From assembly GCF_050624435.1 (NCBI RefSeq), contig NC_134535.1, positions 124,855,731 through 124,919,730 of the forward strand: a stretch of DNA of 64,000 nt, given 5' to 3'. The position numbers and the translations under genes are program-made. The notes beneath the pieces are model-generated. The model worked only from the letters and a program-made list of their open reading frames with translations, had not been told where the DNA came from and searched no databases. Below are positions 54,370-64,000 of this stretch, one piece after another; the stretch's first letter is position 1, and each line of letters begins with the position of its first letter. The DNA is from Tenrec ecaudatus (lineage: Eukaryota > Chordata > Mammalia > Afrosoricida > Tenrecidae).

Positions 54370-55025
54370 AAAAAAAAATCATTTTATTGGGGGCTCATAC
54401 AGCTCTTATCATAATCCATAGAGACATCCTTTGTGGAAAGCACATTTGTTGCATCATCATGTTCAAAGCATGTTCTTTCTCTTTGAGCCCTTAGCATATC
54501 AGCTCCTCAGTTTTTCCTCCTCCTCCTCCTCCCTCCCCACCTCAGGAACCCCTGATAATCTATAAATTCTTTTTTGAATTATTATTTTTTTCATGTCTGA
54601 CATTGACCAATGTCTCCCTTCACCCACTTTTCTGTTGTCTGTCTCCCTGGGAGGGGGTTATATATAGATCATTGTGATTGGTTCCTCCTTTCTCCCCCGA
54701 CCTTCCCTTTTCCCTCCTGGTATTGCTATTCTCATTATTGGTCCTGAGGGGTTTATCTGGCCTGGATTTCCTGTTTCTGGCTCTTATCTGTACCCATGTA
54801 CATGCTCTGGTCTAGCTGGATTTGTAAGGTAGAATTGGGATCATGATAGTGGGAGGGGGGGGGAGCATTAAAGAACTAGAAGAAAGTTGTATGTTTCATC
54901 ATTCCTACACTGCACCCTGACTGGCTTGTCTCTTCCTTGTGACCCTTCTGTGAGGGGATGTCCAACTGTCTACAGATGGGCTTTGGGTCTCCACCTCCGC
55001 ACTGCCCCTCATTCACATTGATATA
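54370..55025 (-). mobile_element. L1-type 3' region, minus orientation
   Basis: About 650 bp: 'aaatcattttattgggggctcatacagctcttatcataatcc', 'ctgttgtctgtctccctgggaggggg', 'ggtagaattgggatcatgatagtggg' and 'ctgactggcttgtctcttccttgtg'. Longest minus-orientation copy. Confidence 0.85.
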
Positions 55026-55029
55026 ATTT

Positions 55030-55610
55030 TTTGCTCTGGGTCTGATCTTGCTTTCTGACTCACTTGACCAACTACAGACCACTCTCTGAATCCACTCCTA
55101 TTCCTGAAAAAATGCTCTGGGAGAGGGAGGCCAGGGCTCAGTCTCTGGATAGCAATCCACTGAGCCACGTGGTGACACAGTGAAGTCCTTCCTTTTGTTA
55201 TAACCTGCTTGGCATCGGCAAGACCTTCAGAGCAACTTGGGTAACATTTCTGGGAATTGGCTAGGAAGCTGGTCTCTGCACGCAAAGGATGAGCCATGGA
55301 ACTGTGGCTGTCTCAGAAGCTGTGGGTGACACAATGGGCCCTTGTCTCGGTGGTAACTATGTTGAGCACGCCAGTGGGATTTCTCACTGTGTGGATCCTC
55401 TCCTCTGGGTGTAGGCCTGCCACGGACCTCATTCCTAGAGAGCCAAGCAGGTAAAGGAACAACTGATCCTGATAAGCATTCAGACCCACGGACAGTCAGA
55501 CCTAGTCTTTGACTAGAAGGAGAGCCCGGGCAACTCTCAACCACCATCTGAGTATTTACAAGATGGCAAACCACGGTGCTCTTTCGCCAGTCAGCCAGTA
55601 CAGGGAAGGG
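55030..55610 (+). mobile_element. LTR-like element, family F copy 2
   Basis: 'ctgagccacgtggtgacacagtgaagtccttccttttgttataacctgcttggcatcggc' matches family F copy 1, and a TTGGGTAACA end follows. No internal viral genes recognised downstream. Confidence 0.5.
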
Positions 55611-56560
55611 AGGGAGGTCCAGTGTATTGTGTGACTGTGAAGTGTGACTGTGTCTAGCAGACCAGGGTCCTAGGAGTCCTCAGATGCCAGGAGCAAGTGT
55701 TGAGTCTTGTACCAGGCAGGTGCCATATATCCTACAGCTCAGGGTATCAGCCCTCATCCCTAGCACCAGTGGGTTCCAGGTCCAAGTAAAAAAGAGCCTG
55801 ACAACCGCCCAGAGAGGATCGGTGGGATCTAGATGAGATGCTGAGCATGCGCTGCCGTGAGACCTGCAGAGGGGAGACTTCCCTCCGAGGCAAGACAAGA
55901 ACTTCAAGAAGGGATATATTTAGGATTAAGGAGTGGAACTCCAACCAGGAAAACTGAGAACGTTCTGTGAAATAGGCTGGCTGGCATGGGGTAGATTGGC
56001 CTTCTGAGGGCTCTCCAGACAGGTCCATCACGACCCTCCATTGGCACCTGGCTCCAAATGAGTTACCCTCCCCACCTTGGTTGAGAGAGCCATGAAATCG
56101 AATCCTTGTTTCTCGTGTCTGCAGCGCCCCCTCATCCCCACCCCCAATTCAAAGGAGCTAAGCTGCCAAAAACGCAGGCACTGCCTTGCCTTCGCCCCAC
56201 TTTGGCTTTGCCTTTGCCTGCTGGTCCACCTCTTCTGCCTGAGCAAACGGATGGGGGAACTGCCTACCCCATGCATCCCAGCATCCCTCCCTGAGGCCCC
56301 AGCCCACTCCAGCAACCCCTGAGGCTTCACCAGCTACTAGCACCAGGCTAAGTACCCCAAACACCTGCTGATGAGGTCTGAGGCCCCCAGGTTCAGCCCT
56401 GACCTTATCCTTGCTCCCTTCAGCCAAGCAGAGGCCCCACCCGCCTCCAGGAAGTGACCCAAGGTCATGGAAATACCACATGAGAGCTCCTGTTCCTTTA
56501 CAACAGGCTGGGAAACGTGAAGGATAAAATGGGCTTTTTTTTTGCTTCTGACGACTGAGT
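55611..56560. other. Gene-free flank, nothing recognised
   Basis: GC-moderate. Minus frame 56158-56799 (213 codons) is Pro/Gly-rich, carries no domain and overlaps plus frames, so it is likely due to composition. Confidence 0.4.
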
Positions 56561-57060
56561 GATTTGAGAAATGTCAGCCCCCGCCAGGCTGCCGCCCTGG
56601 AACTCCAGCGGCCAAGCTGCCTGGAGCAAGCGCAGGCGGTCTGTCGGCTTCCCAGTGGAGGGCCGGCGCTGTCAAGTTCGAGGGGAAGCCGCTCGCTCCC
56701 GCAGAGACACCGCTGGTGACCGCGTGCCTCGCAGGCTTCCGCAGAAGACCCTGACCCCAGAGCAGCAGACCAGGGAACAGCAGGGGCCTGCGCCACCACT
56801 CAACTTTGAACCCCGACCCCAAGGAAAAGAAACCTTTCAGCACACGGGACTAGTTTCGAATTGACCTGGAAAGATCTCCCCCTTCAATCTGGGTCCTTCA
56901 GCTCGGATGAGAAAGGGCTGCCGGGCACAGAGCTGACGGCACGCGTGCCATCCTCGTGGACGGGGCCACTGCTGTCCCAGGTCAGAACCACACGGGCGGC
57001 TGCAGCAGGGGCGGAGGGAGGAAGCTCGAGGTCACATGAGAGCCTACCTCGTAGAAGGAA
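56560..57060. other. GC- and CpG-rich stretch with a 97-codon open frame
   Basis: A CpG-rich patch within AT-rich flank. The + frame 56571-56864 is Arg/Pro-rich and low in hydrophobic residues, with no recognised domain and no splice evidence. It could be a promoter or first exon, or simply a GC-rich relic. Not assigned. Confidence 0.3.
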
Positions 57061-57084
57061 TGAAAGATATTCCGATGGAAAAAA

Positions 57085-57195
57085 TGAGTTATTTGAGAAT
57101 GATGATGGCAACAGAGGTGCATATGTTTTTGACACCATGGATGTATGTATGGATTGTGATAAGAATTGTACGAGCCCCCAATAAAATGATTTTTT
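57085..57195 (+). mobile_element. Short L1-type 3' end
   Basis: 'atttgagaatgatgatggcaacagaggtgcatatg' and 'gataagaattgtacgagcccccaataaaatg'. Confidence 0.8.
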
Positions 57196-57689
57196 AAATG
57201 AGTTATTCAAAACTAGCGGTAGCAACCGAGGGCAAGGGTTGAGAGGCTGGAGGTGTTCAGAAGCCGCCTAGTAGAGGTAATGCAGAGATGGACGAATATC
57301 GATCCGGAGACACCTGCTGACAAGTTTTTCTAAATGCCCATTTTATTGATCCGTCTGCTGCAGACACTCGCGGCAGACTAGGGTCCAACAAGGGCATATG
57401 GAGGAGGGAATGAAAGACCACCCCAGAGCTAAAATTATAGGATTTGCTTTTTGCTGCCGATGTCAGCCCTAGGTCTCCACTGTGTGAGAGCTCTGCCCAT
57501 CCCACGTTGACCCCGGTCCAGATAGCATGTGACACCTGGGGGAAGTCAGGCCATGTCCAGCGTGAGTGTCCCAGAGAATGTCCCCCTAGAGACACAGGGA
57601 TGGGAGGGAAGCCTCTCTCCACCTGCTTCCAGTGTGAGACTCTGTAGTTGGGGTGGAATTTGGCCTGTCAATCGGGTCACAGCTTGATG

Positions 57690-58650
57690 ACCTCATTTGC
57701 AGGCTCTAAGGAGGTAAATAGCTCACTGGAGGTAGGACACACACTCACTCCCTGGGAGACATTGCAGTTGACAAGACACATGAAGCTAGGCTAGTGTCAC
57801 CAGCTGGAGGAGCCACATGGAGACCCCTGCCTATGCTGAGATGCTTACAATGCCACTGGATCCACACGACTTCCCACCCACTGGCCTGTGATCTTCCTGT
57901 ATTCTGCATCATTGCATGTGATTCGTGAGTCTGAAGAGGAATTTATAGACTGGTATCAGACATATGGGCTAATATAGAACTTTTAAAAAAATATATAGGA
58001 CTTATGAACTTGATGTGGACTGGGCTGGGATGGTTTCCCAATATTCAATTGCTCTTGTCTCTAAAGCTCTTCCTTATACACGTGTGCCTATGAATCTTAG
58101 TTGTGGAAGTTACATCATTTTCAATTTAAGGATTAAGAGAGTAGGGGTGGAGTCAATCAGATCATAGGCAATGAGGCCTCTGTGTGGGCATGGCCTTCTC
58201 CTGAGAATTCTGGGAACTCCTGATTTTCTTCCTGGGAGGTGGGAGACTCTCATGCTCACACCCTGGGAGACATAGCAGCTGACAAGACAGGTGGACCCAC
58301 CCTGATGCTGTCCTGGAGAAGCCATGCAGGGACCCCTGCCAGCGCTGAGATGTTTCCAACGCCATTGGATCCAAAGACTTTCTACCCACTGCCCTGTGCT
58401 CTTCTACATTCGGCATCATTCCATGTGTTTCATGAGTCTGAAGAGGACTTTATAGATTGGTATTGGGCATATGGGATAATATCGGACTTATGGACTTGAT
58501 CTGGACTGGGCTGGGACGTTTTCTCAATGTTCAATTGCTCTTATATATAAATCTTTCTTATACACACATGTGTGTCTCTATGAATTAGTTTCTCTAGTCT
58601 ACCCAAACTAACAAACTAGTTTACCCGGACTAACACAGACTCTAAGACAC
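57690..58650 (+). repeat. Family E, two tandem copies about 505 bp apart
   Basis: 'cactccctgggagacattgcagttgacaag' at 57749 recurs as 'acaccctgggagacatagcagctgacaag' at about 58256, and 'gcatcattgcatgtgattcgtgagtctgaagagg' at 57906 recurs at 58409. Both units end with 'cttatacac(ac)gtgtg' blocks, so a tandem duplication, or serial insertion, of one repeat is shown. Copies differ at many bases, so it is not recent. Confidence 0.8.
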
Positions 58651-59579
58651 GAAGCTCGTGAGTGGCCCAAGAGACTCTTGGTGGCAACAGAGATCCTGGT
58701 GACAGAAGGGGCCCCAACTCCCTAACTGCTCCTGGAAATGTTGTTGACATCCAACTGGAGTAGCCATGGATATATGTGGATGTTGCAGGGCAGTGCGTCT
58801 GCCTTTTGCTGACATCAGAGCTGCATGTTTGGTACTAGGATTTTTGGTGGTCTTTTAAGTCTCCCTACTTCCTCCATGTTGTTGACATTAATGGGCTGTG
58901 CTAAGAGGCTTCTTACCCCTGTACCTTTATTCTCCTATCACGTTTTACTAAATCCTGGGTCCCCTGCTTCACTTATTCAAATGAAAAGCTCAGATGACTT
59001 TCACAATGGTTCCTTTAGTTCTTGTAGGAATTAGAGCCTCTTCTTATTGTCTAAAAGATATACATGCTGAGGAGTGAAAAAGGCCAGGGAGTTAGACTGC
59101 TTGCGAGTGCATCTATCCCAAGTAAAGCCAATTCAAGCTCCAGAAGACATCGTACTAAATGGAACGGTACTTTCTAGTGTGACCCTACCTAAAGCTTAAG
59201 ACTCCTCTTTAAAAAGCAAAAACCTGAGCAGAAAGCCCGAGCAGATTTAACTCCTGTAGCTGGACGATATGCCTGTCTCTTCCCTCCCTTCACAAGCAAC
59301 TGCTTTGCTTTGAAGCTTGGAGTTTGTAAGTCAGAAAGGTAAGAAGGAATTCCCTATAAGAACAACTTAATCCTTTGTTAATGCTCAGATAAAAGTGAAA
59401 GAATTTTTACATTCAGTGATTGATTAGTGTGTAATGTAAAAATTAGGGGGGAAAAAGGAAAAGAAAAAAATTAGGAAAAGAATTTATATGGACACAGTAA
59501 GTCACAGAAAGTCAGTGTAAGCTGGAGCTATTCAGAGAAAAGAGTCTAGTTGAAGTATGATAAGCGAACTTGAACCCTA

Positions 59580-60030
59580 TTTCAAGGATCTACATGTGAC
59601 CTCCTCCCTGGGGGATGGACAACAGAAAAGTGGGGGGAGGGAGATGTAGGACAGAGCGAGATATGACAAAATAATTTATAAATTATCAAGGGTTCATGAG
59701 GGAGAGGGTGTGGGGAGGGAGGAGAAAAATGAGAAGCTGATGCCAGGGGCTTGGGTAGAGAGCAAATGTTTTGAGAATTATGAGGGCAATGAATGTATAA
59801 ATGTGCTTGACACAATTGATATCTATCTATCTATATATGGATTGTGATACTTGTATGAGCCCCTAATAAAATGATTTTTTTAAAATGAGGAGCTGATACC
59901 AAGGGCTCGAGTAGTGTGCAAATGTTTTGAGAATGGTGGCAACAAATGTACAAATGTGCTTGATACATGGATGTATACATAGATTGTGATAAGAGTTGTA
60001 TGAGCCCCCAATAAAATGATTGGGGTGGGG
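59580..60030 (+). mobile_element. Two L1-type 3' ends, head to tail
   Basis: The first (59580-59880) has the usual interior and ends 'gagcccctaataaaatg' plus a T/A tail. A second, truncated copy starts at about 59885 ('aatgaggagctgataccaagggctcgag') and ends 'gtatgagcccccaataaaatg'. The second probably inserted into the A-rich tail of the first. Confidence 0.85.
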
Positions 60031-60164
60031 AAGAAACTTGAAAATATACAGTAAGCTGTTCTGAGAGAAGTTGAGAAAGGTGAAGTGAATGCGTTCGTTC
60101 TGAGGATAATAGTGTAAAAAATATGAAAGTCTGTGACAATTAATCCTAGCTGCCATAACTTATC

Positions 60165-60535
60165 CTTTCTAGATTCCAGAACAGGAATTCAGCCACCCAC
60201 CCCTGCCCTGGCCTGTCTACATCAACCTTGCTCTGGGGACAGGACCCATTCAGGTTAAACACTACCTGAGTCCCATGCTCAAAGCTTCCCGGGAAGGCAG
60301 TCAAGGACCTTTGCCAACTCCTCTCCTCGTGTGAAAGCCAGGGATCCAAGAGGCCCTAAGGGCAGGATCTGCGTGTCATCAACCAAGCCATGATGAGCAT
60401 CCACCTTTCAGTCCCAAACCCATACTCACTGCTAAGCTTGCTACCTGCTGCGGCTGCTGCCTGGACCTGAAAGATGCTAAGAAGGCTGCCCAAATCTTCA
60501 GGCAGCAACTGAAATGCCTCAGTATTCATAGCACA
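60165..60535 (+). pseudogene. Retroviral reverse transcriptase relic next to LTR
   Basis: In shifting frames this follows the gammaretroviral RT region between its N-terminal part and first catalytic block: VPNPYSLLSLLP with stop shortly after, and LDLKDA in another frame. A related block lies at 25310-25380. It ends immediately before the LTR at 60540, which is unlike a normal provirus, because env and a polypurine tract should precede a 3' LTR. Confidence 0.7.
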
Positions 60536-60539
60536 CAGG

Positions 60540-60982
60540 TGTAGCTACCCACCACAAAAAAACCCCAATGTAACCATAATAGTTAGCTTAGAGATCGCCC
60601 CTTTAAAAATGTAACCAGACTGTATTAATTTGCCTGAGTACAGCCATTTTATATTGATCCCAGTGTGCCACCTCGTAACGACTGTCACTCCTTCTGTAGC
60701 TGCTATGTTTTATAATCGCTGGCCTGCTACCGGTTTTTGAAATTGCTGATGTTGCTTGTAAACCATTTTATTTTTATTTTTTTACCCCTTTTATTATAAG
60801 TTCTCATTTCCCATATATGTTGACGTTGCCTGCCCTTGTGCCTTGTTTATTCCACAGTATAAAAACTCTATTCGGGGTCAAGAGTGAATGAGGCCCTAAC
60901 CGCCCCCTTGACCATTGGCAAATAAAGGCTTATTAACTTTAATTAAAGTCATGTGTGGGTTAATTGCTCCCGGCAGGGCACA
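60540..60982 (+). mobile_element. LTR family D, left copy (5' LTR)
   Basis: 443 bp starting TGTAGCTACC and ending GGGCACA. Contains TATAAAAAC near 60860 and AATAAAGG near 60921. It aligns along its full length with 63410-63816. A primer-binding-site-like stretch follows directly, so it acts as the 5' LTR. Confidence 0.88.
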
Positions 60983-60984
60983 TT

Positions 60985-61006
60985 TGGAGGAGCCTCAGCA
61001 AGATTT
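60985..61006 (+). other. Primer-binding-site-like sequence, tRNA-Thr type
   Basis: TGGAGGAGCCTCAGCAAGAT three bases after the LTR resembles the complement of the tRNA-Thr 3' end (TGGAGGCCCCAGCGAGATT) with an indel and two changes. Confidence 0.6.
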
Positions 61007-63409
61007 CCCCAGGCAAAGGTGGGTCACCTCTTCATAGCCTGCCTGATGAGGCAGGAGAGGCACCTAGGAGAGGTGCGGCCCTGAAGAAGCTCCAGGGCCC
61101 CAGACAATCTTGGATGACCTTCCATAAGTCTAACTAACTGTTAAGTACATCAGGCCCTTGGTTCTAGAGGAGGAGTCCTTTCTGACGAGAAAACCTGACC
61201 ATGATTCAGAGGTGAGATGTCACTTGCATCCTGTCCTGGTAGCCTCAATGGGAGGAGACTGTTTAAATGTGTGTGTGTCCCCCAAACCGACCACAGTCGC
61301 TTCATGGCCTCAGTTATGGAGTCTGGTGTGGTCTCACCTCGTTCCGTGGTGACACTGTTACCCATCGGTGATACCCTTTCCATGGAATGTGAACCAGAAC
61401 CTGGGTTAATATGGTTTCATCTGAGTCAAAATGTACCTAAATTGTGAGGGTCATGGACAGGCGACCACCTGCTTGCTCTCCTTCCAGAGGCTCCCTAACT
61501 TTGTCAAGCACCACGAGCCCTCTGTCTTAAACACCGGAAGAAACATGCCATTCCACCACCCTACCATGGGTGTTCATAACAGCCCAAACCGGTTAGTGTA
61601 AACTAACCTGCCATTTTTACCTTGCATCTTTTAACTCAGAAAAGCCCATTGTCCAAATCTCCTGAAGACAACCAGCCTTTCTCCAAGCTGACATGGGCCC
61701 TGTTGACACACCCTATGATGTCGACACCCCCAATCCAGTGGTGGAACAAGGATTTGGGTATGTAGCTAGATACCCGTATGAACCCAATGGGGGTGAAAAA
61801 TGGCACCAATAGACGGGGTGGGTTGGGTATTGAGATGACCCATCCCCTTTTATATCTGCTCTGGTGACCGCCATGGACTTAAAGGGTCTTCTAAGGTAGG
61901 AGCATATCTGTGCCCATCCTGGGACTGTGTTGATGTGGAAACCTGAGTAAAGGGTACACCACCACCCCCAAAAACAAACTCCAAAGAACCCTGAACTTAT
62001 GTCAGTTTGGAAAGGCCCCTGAAAAAGGCCTTGTTATAATAGTTAATACAACCCACTATTTTTCAACACTACTGATCTCTTAGCTAACTATTGGTATCCT
62101 GGATTAACCTTTGGCCCCCCGCCTCTATGTCTCAGGTTAGGACCCCAGGATCATGTGTGTCATACAAAGAATACCACAGCCCCTGGGCCCGCTAGCCAGA
62201 TCCCTTGTTTTCTTCACCTAACCCAGCGTAATAGTCACCTTCTTCTACCCAAGCCACCGCCCGCAGCGGTCACTAACTCCTGGCATTCCCAGAGCCAGCC
62301 CACAGGCCTTCGTAGTCCCCATCTTTCTCCCCATCCTGTTTCCACGTTAGATGCAGCACACTCCTGCCCTGCCAGTTCCCAGCCAGGACTAGCTACAGAC
62401 TGCTGCGTGAGCCCACAATGCCCAGCCTCATGATGTAGCACTAGGAGTTCAACAGCCTATCCAAACAGATTCAGGCCCATGGGAAAACCCTGATGCCCCC
62501 GGACTTCCATTAGGAAAGAGATTTTTGGGGAAAAAATGATATTTGGAAATGTCATATGCCTTTTAAAAGTTGAAGCAGAAAGGCCCTGGCCGGATATACC
62601 ATCTGCTTGCCTTTCAAATACAGCTGTAAGTAACAATGTATTTTACACTGCCCCGCCCTAATACCTGGTCGGACTGTAATAATGATAGGCTACAGAATTG
62701 AGTGCCCTGGGCTGATATACAAGGCAGCCATGCTTTAGTGCAGCGTAGGTATTGCTCCAGGTATATGTTAGAGGGTTGTCAGACCTCAATCTAGAGGGGT
62801 CAACACTCCACACCCCGGGCACACTCCGCACCCCCTGCAGACGCGCAGTGCCCCTCAGGGTCCCCTTTCTCCCTGGAACTGCAGCTGGAGGAACTGCTGC
62901 CATCGTTTAAAAAGTAGTACCCACAGACACCTGCTCACTCCAACAGTAAATGCAGAACAGCCTTCACCGTCCCACAGAAGTTGTGCTATCGAAGCGCCGA
63001 GGTCTAAATGTACTTTTCACGGCCCAGCGTGGCTTGTGTGCAGCCATTTGAGAAAGCTGCTGTTTCTATGCAAATAAATCTGGCATTATCAGAGATACCT
63101 TATCAGTTAAAAGAAAGCAAACCATAAAGTTAAGGCAAAAGGGAGGGCTAGAAGCTAATCAGTCACTTTTCAGCTGCAACCCTTGGCTTCTGTCTCTACT
63201 AACAGGAATAATTGGATCCCTTTTTAGAATGATGCTACTGCTTTTGTTTGGACCATGTGTATGTAATTACATTTTAAGTTTGTAAAATCCCAAATCAGCT
63301 CAATAAAGCGATTATTGTTAAACAGTCTAGTGAGCCAAGTAGAAATCGTTTTCTGTTTTTTTTCAACGATTTACTGAAAGATTTTAGAAGCAACAAACAG
63401 GAGTGGGAA
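61007..63409 (+). pseudogene. Internal region of family D provirus with env relic
   Basis: About 2.4 kb, where a full gammaretrovirus would need over 7 kb. From about 61690 to 62450, pieces in different frames follow a surface envelope protein: a 'YLCPSWDC' piece near 61900, then 'RLYVSG' and a 'DP' start near 62125-62150, then a Pro/Ser/His-rich part (62160-62430) like the proline-rich region. Stops break every frame, and no transmembrane subunit is visible in 62450-63400. Pol is missing between the LTRs. No functional product is possible. Confidence 0.6.
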
Positions 63410-63816
63410 TGTAGTAACCCACTACAATTAACCCAATGTAACCATAATGTAGACAGAGCCCTTTGAACAATGTAACCAGACTGTGTTCATTTGCCCGCGT
63501 GTAGCCATTTTGTATTGTAACTACTGTAATTCCTTTTGTAACTGCTGTTTTCTGTAATTGCTGACCTGTTGCCATTTATTATTGAAATTGCTGATGTTTG
63601 TAACCCTCATTTTATTTTTTATAGTCTCATTTTCCCATATATCATGATCCCACCTGCCCTTGTGCCTTGATTATTTCACAGTATAAAAACTCCCCTCTTT
63701 AAGCATTCGGGGTCAAGGGTGAATTAGGCTCTAGCCACCCCTTGACCTCTGGTCAATAATGGCTTATTAACTTTAATTAAAGTTACATGTGGGTTAATTG
63801 ATCTCATCAGGGCACA
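63410..63816 (+). mobile_element. LTR family D, right copy (3' LTR)
   Basis: 407 bp starting TGTAGTAACC and ending GGGCACA. Blocks 'gccatttt', 'ttgaaattgctgatg', 'cagtataaaaactc', 'ttcggggtcaag' and 'ggcttattaactttaattaaagt' are shared with 60540-60982 in the same orientation. No primer-binding site follows, supporting its role as the 3' LTR. Confidence 0.88.
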
Positions 63817-64000
63817 ACACAAGCTAGCGAGAAACCTAAGGGAGGGAGAAAAACCTACTAAAGACCTGAAGGCACGTAAGAGAATTTTTAAGAGCTGTGG
63901 GCGTCTGCAGGCTGTGACTCCGCAACTTTGCAAGCACTGCCTGACTCCTATAAGACGCTACAAAGAGGGAGGAACAGGAAGCACTGCCCTGGGAAGGAAG
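63817..64000. other. Flank after the provirus, nothing recognised
   Basis: 184 bp of purine-rich sequence to the window end. No feature supported. Confidence 0.4.

Noticed and set aside
56158-56799. 213-codon minus-strand frame
   Set aside because: GC-rich composition, Pro/Gly-rich, overlapped by plus-strand frames, with no family match.
1-64000. CRISPR array, operon, riboswitch or bacterial defence system
   Set aside because: The window is mammalian. The only regularly spaced repeats are coding Trp pentads, an 18-bp minisatellite and transposon copies.

Overview
The window looks like mammalian genomic DNA from an afrotherian, most probably a tenrec such as Echinops telfairi. There are three reasons. 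AfroSINE-type tRNA-related SINEs occur about every 3 kb. BovB/RTE-type LINE pieces sit beside Afrotheria-like L1 3' ends. Two copies of a SPIN-type hAT transposon are present, a family known from tenrec but not, as far as I know, from elephant. The species name is inference.

The only intact protein-coding gene I can support is NANOG, on the + strand at 4953-8785 in four exons with canonical GT-AG introns, encoding 326 residues. Upstream lie a perfect composite OCT4/SOX2 site (4691-4705) and a TATA-like box (4796-4801). A poly(A) signal follows at 9314. The homeodomain is intact. The tryptophan-repeat domain has about 16 Trp pentads, roughly twice the human number, partly through a nearly perfect 30-bp tandem triplication. 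The C-terminal activation region is shortened by about 20-25 residues relative to human NANOG.

Region by region: 1-4690 is the upstream flank, with an L2 relic, a SPIN copy, CpG-rich patches, an unexplained 134-codon open frame (2710-3114), a MIR and an AfroSINE. 4691-9320 is the NANOG promoter and gene. 9320-16900 is SINE-rich flank with a CpG-rich island at 11.1-11.7 kb. 16935-18170 is a minus-strand processed pseudogene of mitochondrial malate dehydrogenase (MDH2). 18.4-22.5 kb is RTE and L1 material. 22.86-26.34 kb is a decayed gammaretrovirus-like provirus (gag, protease, RT). 26-38 kb is mixed repeats, including a solo LTR with a perfect 6-bp target-site duplication and a mariner transposase relic. 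38-44.5 kb is mostly old minus-strand L1. 45-50.2 kb holds two more solo LTRs of the same family and a minus-strand RTE element with endonuclease and RT remnants. 51.7-60 kb holds L1 3' ends, a second SPIN copy with a perfect 8-bp duplication, and a locally duplicated repeat. 60.1-63.8 kb is a rearranged second gammaretrovirus-like element in the order pol relic, LTR, env relic, LTR.

Apart from NANOG, the window is a record of transposition. No SLC2A3/SLC2A14 exon, which lies near NANOG in human and mouse, was recognised in the 55 kb downstream. No RNA genes or CRISPR arrays were found; none of the latter are expected. The repeat family names are from memory of consensus sequences and need RepeatMasker confirmation.
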